DNA of 64,000 bases. Origin: Acinetobacter sp. TGL-Y2. Its GTDB lineage: Bacteria > Pseudomonadota > Gammaproteobacteria > Pseudomonadales > Moraxellaceae. Numbering within the stretch: position 1 is the stretch's first letter; every line of letters starts with the position of its first letter. Made by a program: the position numbers and the translations under genes. The DNA is taken from positions 1,488,001 through 1,552,000 of the forward strand of contig NZ_CP015110.1 in assembly GCF_001612555.1 (NCBI RefSeq), in the 5' to 3' direction. A model generated the notes under the pieces. The model worked only from the letters and a program-made list of their open reading frames with translations, was not told where the DNA came from and did no database searches. This document shows, piece after piece, positions 57,791-64,000 of the stretch.

Positions 57791-58828
57791 ATGGCTCTTA
57801 TTTCATTGCGCCAGCTCTTGGATCACGCCGGTGAACACAATTACGGCGTACCAGCGTTTAACGTAAACAACTTAGAACAAATGCGCGCAATTATGTTGGC
57901 CGCAGATGAAACGAATTCACCTGTAATCGTGCAAGCATCTGCGGGTGCGCGTAAATATGCAGGCGCTCCTTTCTTACGTCATTTAATTTTGGCAGCAATT
58001 GAAGAATGGCCACATATTCCAGTGGTTATGCATCAAGACCATGGTACAGACCCTGATGTCTGTCAGCGTTCAATCCAATTGGGCTTCTCCTCAGTGATGA
58101 TGGATGGTTCATTGGGCGCAGATGGTAAAACACCTACATCTTACGAATATAACGTCGATGTGACGCGTCGTACAGTTGCAATGGCACATGCCTGTGGTGT
58201 TTCTGTGGAAGGTGAAATTGGCTGCTTGGGTAGTCTTGAAACCGGTATGGCAGGCGAAGAAGATGGCGTAGGCGCTGAAGGCGTTCTTGATCATTCTCAA
58301 CTTTTGACCTCTGTTGAAGAAGCAACTCAATTTGTTGCAGATACCAATGTTGATGCGCTTGCAATCGCTGTTGGTACATCTCACGGGGCGTACAAATTTA
58401 CACGTCCTCCTACAGGTGACATCCTCGCGATTGACCGCATTAAAGAAATTCATGCGGCATTGCCAAATACACATCTTGTGATGCACGGTTCAAGCTCAGT
58501 GCCACAAGAATGGTTGGCTGTGATCAATCAATACGGTGGTAACATCGGCGAAACTTATGGTGTTCCAGTTGAGCAATTGGTTGAAGCAATCAAACACGGT
58601 GTTCGTAAAATTAACATCGATACAGATTTGCGTTTAGCTTCTACAGGCGCAATGCGTCGTATGATGGCTGAGAAACCAAGCGAATTCGATCCACGTAAAT
58701 TCTTTGCAGAAACTGTTGTTGCAATGAAACAAATCTGTGTAGATCGTTATACTCAGTTTGGTACAGCGGGTCATGCAGATAAGATTCGCCCAATCTCTTT
58801 AGAGAAAATGGTTGATCGGTATAAATAA
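57791..58828 (+). CDS. fba: Fructose-bisphosphate aldolase, class II
   Basis: 345 residues, the typical length of the CbbA/Fba (TIGR01521) subtype. '[11 protein letters not shown]', zinc ligands in 'MHQDHGTD', the Glu-containing '[22 protein letters not shown]' and phosphate-binding 'VMHGSSS' are all present. GGAGG is 6 bases before the ATG. It cleaves fructose-1,6-bisphosphate, here next to pgk. Confidence 0.95.
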   Translation: MALISLRQLLDHAGEHNYGVPAFNVNNLEQMRAIMLAADETNSPVIVQASAGARKYAGAPFLRHLILAAIEEWPHIPVVMHQDHGTDPDVCQRSIQLGFSSVMMDGSLGADGKTPTSYEYNVDVTRRTVAMAHACGVSVEGEIGCLGSLETGMAGEEDGVGAEGVLDHSQLLTSVEEATQFVADTNVDALAIAVGTSHGAYKFTRPPTGDILAIDRIKEIHAALPNTHLVMHGSSSVPQEWLAVINQYGGNIGETYGVPVEQLVEAIKHGVRKINIDTDLRLASTGAMRRMMAEKPSEFDPRKFFAETVVAMKQICVDRYTQFGTAGHADKIRPISLEKMVDRYK

Positions 58829-58849
58829 TTTTTAAAAATTGTTTATACT

Positions 58850-58881
58850 AAAAAAGCCCGCACATTGTGTGGGTTTTTTTT
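58850..58881 (+). terminator. Terminator after fba
   Basis: Stem aaaaagcccgcac/gtgtgggttttt with one G-T pair, a short loop and a T run. Confidence 0.75.
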
Positions 58882-58904
58882 CTTGAAATTAAAAAGAGTA
58901 GACA

Positions 58905-59759
58905 ATGGAACTGATCTTTTCGGCAGCATTATGTAGTGTGCTGGTCTCAATTTTACTTAAAATAGCCAAGACCAAAGGCTTTGATATGCTGCAAATAATT
59001 GCATGGAATTATGCAGTCGGTAGCATCTTATGTTTTTTCTGGTTTAAACCTGATCTGGTGCATATTTCAGTACAGGATACGCCGTGGTGGTTAATCGCAA
59101 TTTTAGGGATCGTCTTACCTACAATTTTTCTTTTTTTATCAAAATCTTTGGACAGCGTAGGTATTCTAAAAACAGAAATCGCACAGCGTTTATCTGTGGT
59201 GTTGTCGCTTGCCGCAGCTTACTTTTTATTTAATGAACAATTTAACACCTTAAAATGGGTGGGTATTGTGCTTGGTTTGCTTGCAGTAGTCATCATCATC
59301 TTGACCCGTTCCGTAGCAACGATGACTTCAAATCGAAGCCACAAAGCCATGCTTTATTTGCTCTGTGTCTGGATCGGCTATGCTCTGGTTGATGTTTTAT
59401 TAAAATACACCACCAGCCTAGGTTTGCAGTTCGCGGTGTCACTCAACCTGATGTTTATCGTGGCCTTTGTGTTATGTGTGGGATATCTTGCTCTGCAAAA
59501 AACCGATTGGTCAACCAAGAATCTAGCTGCAGGATTGCTTTTAGGTGTTTTGAACTTCGCCAATATTGCACTTTATGTCAAAGCCCATATTTTACTCAAA
59601 GACTCACCCGCGATCGTTTTTGCAGGTATGAATATATTGGTCGTGGTACTTGGTGTTATTGCAGGCTTAATCGTCTTTAAGGAGCGATTAAATTTAAGCC
59701 TAGCCATTGGGATTTTGCTGGGTATAGCAGGGGTTGTGTGTTTAGCACTGGCGATTTAA
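58905..59759 (+). CDS. EamA-family (DMT) transporter
   Basis: 284 residues with about 10 membrane segments in two EamA repeats (~1-130 and ~145-280). The repeats carry the usual helix ends 'AAYFLFNEQFNTLKWVGIVLGLLAVVIII' and 'GLIVFKERLNLSLAIGILLGIAGVV'. Substrate unknown; relatives export metabolites. Confidence 0.85.
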   Translation: MELIFSAALCSVLVSILLKIAKTKGFDMLQIIAWNYAVGSILCFFWFKPDLVHISVQDTPWWLIAILGIVLPTIFLFLSKSLDSVGILKTEIAQRLSVVLSLAAAYFLFNEQFNTLKWVGIVLGLLAVVIIILTRSVATMTSNRSHKAMLYLLCVWIGYALVDVLLKYTTSLGLQFAVSLNLMFIVAFVLCVGYLALQKTDWSTKNLAAGLLLGVLNFANIALYVKAHILLKDSPAIVFAGMNILVVVLGVIAGLIVFKERLNLSLAIGILLGIAGVVCLALAI

Positions 59760-60081
59760 TGATGATGTGCTAGAAGAAGAGTCGTGACAAAGAATTATTT
59801 TAATGTAAGGGATGAATGGTGAAAATGAAAAAATATAATACTTTTTTCGATGGTTCATTCGATTGGAATACTCGGGCATCAGTTTTCAGTTGGTAAATGT
59901 GGAAAAAGATGAGTAAGATGAAAATTCAACCATTACAATGATATATACCTATAAAACTGTAAAGCTTTTAGGTTGGAAGGCTCCTAAACAGAATGTAAAT
60001 AAGTAGAAAACTATGAAATGTAATATATTCTCAGCGATTATTGAACTCAGTCAAAATAATGTTTGTCTTATTCTTTTAAAT

Positions 60082-60141
60082 CATGAGCATGAGCATGAGC
60101 ATGAGCATGAGCATGAGCATGAGCATGAGCATGAGCATGAA
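60082..60141 (+). repeat. Hexanucleotide tandem repeat (catgag)10, in frame
   Basis: Nine catgag units and one catgaa unit encode (His-Glu)10 inside the GNAT gene. The surrounding sequence ('N-HE-HE-QGLAEA') suggests a normal copy of about two units. A repeat of this kind is prone to slipped-strand expansion; because the unit is 6 bp the frame is kept. Confidence 0.9.
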
Positions 60142-60488
60142 CAGGGCTTGGCTGAAGCGACGAAAGATGGTGAACTATGGAAGCTAAACATCACTTCTAC
60201 GCCGCATTACACCGAAGTAAAAAACTATATCGATCATGCACTCAAACAAAAAGCTGAAGGAAGTCGATATCCTTTTGTGGTGATGGAAAAAAGTACAGGA
60301 AAAATTTTAGGAACAACCAGTTATCACGATATTAAACTGAACGTAAAACGGTTTGAAATAGGTTATACATGGTATGCAGAATCTGTACAGCGAACCCATG
60401 TAAACACTGTATGTAAGTTTTTATTGTTGCAATATGCTTTTGATCAATTAGACGTAGAAACTATCGGATTTCGTACCGATATTTTTAA

Positions 60489-61538
60489 CCTTAGATTAGC
60501 ACTTGAAGTGCAACACCATGTTCTTGGAGTAATACCTGACTCGGACTTTTAAATCCGAGTCTTTTTCTTGGGCGATGATTCAAACGCTTAGTAATCTCTG
60601 AAATATATTCATCCGTGTAGTTATTTAGATCACTTCCTTTTCTGATGTATTGCCTGATCAGACCATTCGTATTCTCATTTGTGCCTCTCTGCCATGCACT
60701 GTAAGGATCTGCAAAGTAGAATTCTATTTCCAGTTCATTCGCGATTTGTTCATGTAGGCTAAATTCCTTGCCATTATCAGCAGTAATCGTCTTTAACTTC
60801 TCTTTGATTGGAGCCAGCAAGTCAACAGTGGCTTCACAAACCGCCTGACTCTTGCGAGTGCTACATTTCTTTAACCAAAGATAGCCTGTTTTCCTATCTA
60901 CAATTGAAACTAAAGACTGCTGCTGATTTTTGCCCACAATCGTATCTATTTCTAAATCACCAAAACGTGATCGCTTCTCAATGATGTGTGGCCTATCGTG
61001 AATGCTTTTACGGTTACTGAGCATCCCACGAGTTTCTGGTTGTCCATACTTTCTTTTTCGTTGATTTCTAAAACGTAAATGAAGATAAAGACTGCCTCCT
61101 TTGAGTTTATCTTGCTGAATATATCGATAGATTGAATGCATACTGATAGCTACGTGAGAAGCGATTTGTTCGGGACTCCATTGCAAAGCAAGATAGCTTT
61201 CGATCTGTTGCAATAGGGAGGAACTTACAGTTCTATGATTCGAGATATGGCGTCTTTTAGCCAGTTTATGAGCATGTTTAGCAAAGTAGCCATTTCTATT
61301 ACGATTACGTTTGATCTCTCTACAAATTGTAGAGGGAGCACGAGCCAATCTGAGGGCAATATGACGCGTAGAAAAACCTTCGCGTAGTAATGTATAAATC
61401 TGATATCTTTCTTCTTGGGTAAGATGAGTATAGTTCATGATGCAACTTTGACTTTGGTCGGTCTGGAAGCAGAATGCTATCTCATTTTACTTCCTACCTA
61501 AAATTAATCTCTGTTGCACTTCGTTTGAGAATCTAAGG
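60489..61538 (-). mobile_element. IS30-family insertion sequence
   Basis: About 1,050 bp. Imperfect inverted repeats of 27 bp lie at 60489-60515 and 61512-61538: outer nine bases ccttagatt and inner eleven bases gaagtgcaaca match, with a less conserved middle (22/27 identical). The single transposase gene fills the element and its stop codon lies in the left repeat. No target duplication is evident, so the exact ends could differ by a few bases. Confidence 0.85.
60491..61438 (-). CDS. IS30-family transposase
   Basis: 315 residues. The N-terminal HTH ('THLTQEERYQIYTLLREGFSTRHIALRLARAPSTICREIKRN') and DDE catalytic core ('FGDLEIDTIVGKNQQ', 'ITADNGKEF', 'RGTNENTNGLIRQY') are complete, so it is probably active. 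The gene ends inside the left inverted repeat. It has inserted in antisense orientation in the GNAT gene. Confidence 0.93.
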   Translation of the reverse strand: MNYTHLTQEERYQIYTLLREGFSTRHIALRLARAPSTICREIKRNRNRNGYFAKHAHKLAKRRHISNHRTVSSSLLQQIESYLALQWSPEQIASHVAISMHSIYRYIQQDKLKGGSLYLHLRFRNQRKRKYGQPETRGMLSNRKSIHDRPHIIEKRSRFGDLEIDTIVGKNQQQSLVSIVDRKTGYLWLKKCSTRKSQAVCEATVDLLAPIKEKLKTITADNGKEFSLHEQIANELEIEFYFADPYSAWQRGTNENTNGLIRQYIRKGSDLNNYTDEYISEITKRLNHRPRKRLGFKSPSQVLLQEHGVALQVLI

Positions 61539-61750
61539 CGTGCAATTGAACGTTTGGGTGCAACAAAGGATGGTTTAATTCGTGGTGATGCATTACGTAA
61601 GGATGGAACAATTCGTGATACTGTGATGTACAGTATTATTCAAAACGAATGGAAAGGTGTAAAAAGACATCTTCATTCTTTAATTAAATAATATGCAGTT
61701 TACTAAAATTTTAAAATAAGAATATCAATGATTGAAATCAACTTAATTTT

Positions 61751-62404
61751 CTAATCATATAATCGATACATCCCCACAAAACGTTCACAGCCTGATTGTT
61801 GACTACTCACCCGAAGTAAAGCTTTCTGAAAATTGAGCTTATACTTGCAGTCATGTTCATTGTCGATAATTTCATTCTTTTTTTGAGGTGTTGTATAAGC
61901 AAGTAAGGGCACAGCGCGAGTTTCGACTCGATTATTTGGATTGCGGTAAGCCAAACCTTCAATCTTAATACGATCTTTGCTCAGCTGGTGAATCTTTAAA
62001 TGAACGGTTTGCTTGGCTATTTGACCATTTTCATACTTTAAATAATGTTGGGTCAGCGTTTGATTCATGGAGGTGTAGACATTGAGGTCTTCAATGCGCA
62101 CATTGAACTGTTGTTTAAAACATACCAAGCTTTTACATTGTTGAGTTTGGCCTAACCAGAGCTGATGCGTGTCATCAATTAGACGTAAAGGCGCATCCGT
62201 CACCAGATAGGTCGTCAGCAGTTGTTCATTTAAATCTTGGCGTAAGTCTTTAAGCGTGTCTACACAGAATTTTGAGTGATCAATTTTGGAGTCTGCACGG
62301 TCACAACGCAAAGGCTGCGCTTGAGCCAGACTACTTCCACAGAGTCCTAAAAATAGTATAGACACTATTGTTTTAATCGGATTCGATACATTTTTCAACA
62401 ACAT
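61751..62404 (-). CDS. Secreted hypothetical protein
   Basis: 217 residues with a cleavable signal peptide (~1-29, LAQAQ-P). The mature part starts with 'LRCDRADSKIDHSKFCVDTLKDLRQDLNEQL', similar to the spaced Cys pattern of LprI-type lysozyme inhibitor domains, and has further cysteines (CKSLVC, DCKYK, GCER). Periplasmic role unknown. It runs convergently toward the acetyltransferase remnant and divergently from ispF. Confidence 0.65.
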   Translation of the reverse strand: MLLKNVSNPIKTIVSILFLGLCGSSLAQAQPLRCDRADSKIDHSKFCVDTLKDLRQDLNEQLLTTYLVTDAPLRLIDDTHQLWLGQTQQCKSLVCFKQQFNVRIEDLNVYTSMNQTLTQHYLKYENGQIAKQTVHLKIHQLSKDRIKIEGLAYRNPNNRVETRAVPLLAYTTPQKKNEIIDNEHDCKYKLNFQKALLRVSSQQSGCERFVGMYRLYD

Positions 62405-62505
62405 GATCGCTTATACTTTTACAATGTTTGCCTCGCTACTATAGCGAACTCGAAACCTTGATTACAAGATTTCAATTTTAAAATCTGCATTAAAAGGAGC
62501 TGAAC

Positions 62506-62991
62506 GTGATTGTACCCATTCGAATAGGTCAAGGAATTGATGTACATGCATTTGAGGGAGGAAGTTTCGTTACTTTGGCGGGTATTCAGATTCCACATAC
62601 ACAGGGTTTAAAAGCGCATTCTGATGGTGATGTGGTTTTACATGCTTTGAGTGATGCTTTATTGGGTGCGCTGGCATTGGGAGATATTGGGCAGCATTTC
62701 CCAGATACGGATGAAAATTTTAAAGGCGCAGACAGTCGTGTGTTGTTAAAGCATGTCTACCAGTTGGTTATGGATCGAGGTTATCACTTAGCGAATGCTG
62801 ATATCACGGTGGCTTGTGAACGACCAAAACTGGCGAAGCATAATTTGGCCATGCGTCAAAGCATTGCAGATGTTCTAGAGGTTGATGTCAATCAAATCAG
62901 TATTAAAGCGACCACGACAGAGACACTCGGCTTTACAGGGCGTCAAGAAGGGATTCTTGCGACTGCGAGCGTTCTGGTTACACATCATTAA
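62506..62991 (+). CDS. ispF: 2-C-methyl-D-erythritol 2,4-cyclodiphosphate synthase
   Basis: 161 residues. It starts with GTG 7 bases after AAAGGAG. Metal ligands D12 and H14 in 'GIDVHAF', '[21 protein letters not shown]', '[10 protein letters not shown]' and the C-terminal '[16 protein letters not shown]' are conserved. It forms MEcPP in the MEP isoprenoid pathway. ispD is not in the window. Confidence 0.95.
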   Translation: MIVPIRIGQGIDVHAFEGGSFVTLAGIQIPHTQGLKAHSDGDVVLHALSDALLGALALGDIGQHFPDTDENFKGADSRVLLKHVYQLVMDRGYHLANADITVACERPKLAKHNLAMRQSIADVLEVDVNQISIKATTTETLGFTGRQEGILATASVLVTHH

Positions 62992-63086
62992 ATAAGAATT
63001 CAAAATGATTCTCGTTGAGACGAGAGCAATTGGAGGGCAAAAAGCCAGTGAAACTCACTGGCTAAGTCGCTAAATAATGTAAATAG

Positions 63087-63611
63087 TTAGGAATATTGAT
63101 CTGCATTCATTAAGGATTGTTGTAAATCTTGGGTTGATTTTCGACCTTGAAGTTGTAGAGCTACCGCGTGAATTAAACCTGTCCATGTTTCATTGGGTTC
63201 CCAAACCTCATGCATCAGTTCTTGTGCAGTCGGCATATCCATATCCATAAAATATTGGCGATATAAATACATCAGGCTACTACATTGATTGTTTTTAGAG
63301 CAGTGAATCCAAACCATTTTATGTTGAACCAAATGATCAATCAGATCTAAAACAAATAAACACTGCTCATCCGTGGGCATATCCCAGTGAATCGGAACTT
63401 GAATATAGTTCAATCCCAGTTCAGCGCAAATGCGATCTTCATTGTCCAAGTGTGGCTCTGCATCTGTAAATGCAAGGTTAATCACCGTGTCTACGCCATA
63501 CTCTTTGATTTGTTTAAGCTGTTCAGCGGTCGGTTGTCCAGAGCTGAACAAATGGTCATGAACAAATTGAAAATAAGGAACATGACTTAATTCTGATTCA
63601 AGGTGATTCAT
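63087..63611 (-). CDS. Protein tyrosine phosphatase-like protein lacking the P-loop arginine
   Basis: 174 residues from the ATG at 63611. It resembles the PTP/DSP-like family found in Acinetobacter and beta-lactamase-hydrolase-like (BLH) proteins: 'SSGQPTAEQLKQIKEYGVDTVINLAF' and 'YIQVPIHWDMPTDEQ'. The P-loop reads 'IHCSKNNQCS', in which the Arg of HCx5R is replaced by Cys. It is therefore probably a dead or altered phosphatase. An in-frame start further upstream (63644) falls in the terminator of the next gene and is not needed. Confidence 0.75.
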   Translation of the reverse strand: MNHLESELSHVPYFQFVHDHLFSSGQPTAEQLKQIKEYGVDTVINLAFTDAEPHLDNEDRICAELGLNYIQVPIHWDMPTDEQCLFVLDLIDHLVQHKMVWIHCSKNNQCSSLMYLYRQYFMDMDMPTAQELMHEVWEPNETWTGLIHAVALQLQGRKSTQDLQQSLMNADQYS

Positions 63612-63626
63612 AAATTGTCTTCTACA

Positions 63627-63654
63627 TAAAAAACGCCATCTCAAAGATGGCGTT
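63627..63654 (-). terminator. Terminator after DAHP synthase gene
   Basis: A 10-bp perfect stem (aacgccatct/agatggcgtt) with a 3-base loop. In minus-strand sense it lies directly after the DAHP synthase stop and ends in a T run. Confidence 0.8.
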
Positions 63655-63664
63655 GATCATTCAA

Positions 63665-64000
63665 TTATCGATTTGGCAGCACATCTTTTAAGGCTGCATC
63701 CATCTCTAGCAGCACTTTCTCTGTGGTTTCCCAATCAATACAACCATCCGTTACAGACTTACCATACTCTAAATCGCAAAGATTTTCAGGAATATCTTGG
63801 CGTCCGCCTTTTAAGTGGCTCTCCACCATAATACCGACAATGGATTTATTGCCATCTAGAATTTGTTCAGTGATGTTTTTCAGTACAAGCGGTTGTAAAT
63901 ACGGGTCTTTATTCGAGTTCGCATGACTTGCGTCAATCATGATCTTGGTGCTGACTTTAGCTTTTGCCAATGCATTTTCAGCATCAACAACTGAGCCTGC
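63665..64000 (-). CDS. 3-deoxy-7-phosphoheptulonate synthase, C-terminal part (gene runs off window)
   Basis: 112 codons at the right edge, open to the window end. 'KIMIDASHANSNKDPYLQPLVLKNI', 'GIMVESHLKGGRQDI' and 'YGKSVTDGCIDWETTEKVL' are the C-terminal metal and substrate motifs of class I DAHP synthases (AroF/G/H). It catalyses the first step of aromatic amino acid synthesis. Which isozyme cannot be told without the rest. Confidence 0.92.
   Translation of the reverse strand, partial: AGSVVDAENALAKAKVSTKIMIDASHANSNKDPYLQPLVLKNITEQILDGNKSIVGIMVESHLKGGRQDIPENLCDLEYGKSVTDGCIDWETTEKVLLEMDAALKDVLPNR

Larger units (their letters stand above)
60013..61691 (+). pseudogene. GNAT acetyltransferase interrupted by IS30-family element
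   Basis: The 5' part (60013-60488 or so) encodes a RimJ/RimL-type GNAT ('LGTTSYHDI...FEIGYTWY...VETIGFRTDIFN'). The 3' part after the insertion (from ~61537) continues with 'RRAIERLGATKDGLIRGD...GVKRHLHSLIK' and stops at 61691. Removing 60491-61536 would restore 210 in-frame codons, but the exact join is uncertain. A His-Glu repeat expansion (60082-60141) lies near the N terminus. Confidence 0.85.

Noticed and set aside
58109..58486. 125-residue minus-strand ORF within fba
   Set aside because: Shadow of a strongly supported gene on the other strand.

Overview
The window looks like a piece of an Acinetobacter chromosome (AT-rich gammaproteobacterium). The genus call rests on genes I recognise: a cpaA/cpaB secreted metalloprotease and chaperone pair, a PACE-type efflux gene (AceI-like) divergent from a LysR regulator, and housekeeping genes (dnaX, murB, pgk, fba, ispF, tal, map) of the expected sizes. 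No species call is made. No rRNA, tRNA or CRISPR array was recognised.

Positions 1 to about 19,940 are the right part of a prophage whose left end lies outside the window. It carries a gene-transfer-agent-like siphophage tail module (tape measure, DUF2460, DUF2163, NlpC/P60, tail-tip protein). A large tailspike gene has been inserted in this module and is bounded by terminators. Then come holin, endolysin and an Rz1-like spanin remnant. Three accessory cassettes sit between the lysis genes and the integrase: (a) an XRE/ImmA-IrrE metallopeptidase with an unrecognised 228-residue partner, flanked by a 20-bp duplicated terminator; (b) a type VI secretion PAAR / VRR-Nuc nuclease / DUF3396 immunity set; (c) two small unknown genes. 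A P4-type tyrosine integrase closes the prophage. Just beyond it lies what appears to be the 3' end of a host SRAP (YedK/HMCES-like) gene, so the phage probably integrated inside that gene.

Positions 20,200 to 64,000 are host chromosome: MarR regulator, TerC/CBS membrane protein, hydrolases, BrnQ, methionine aminopeptidase, BenE-type transporter, transaldolase, LysR/PACE pair, a thiolase-FabG-MaoC lipid cluster, CpaA/CpaB, dnaX, a thioesterase, an iron alcohol dehydrogenase, an LMW-PTP/murB/DUF218/hydrolase run, a glutamate-synthase-like flavoprotein, a ribosomal oxygenase, Maf/DUF2237, pgk-lipoprotein-fba, an EamA transporter, ispF, a PTP-like protein, and the end of a DAHP synthase.

Six host genes appear broken: the SRAP gene (prophage), a LysE/LeuE exporter (in-frame TGA), a glycine-zipper protein (frameshift), a beta-lactamase-like serine hydrolase (frameshift), a coiled-coil protein (in-frame TAA), and a GNAT acetyltransferase (IS30-family insertion). 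Each break was found by reading the neighbouring frames. Some of the one-base events could be sequencing errors.

The strongest candidates for new biology are the T6SS effector cassette carried in a prophage and the ImmA/IrrE two-gene module inserted in the lysis region.
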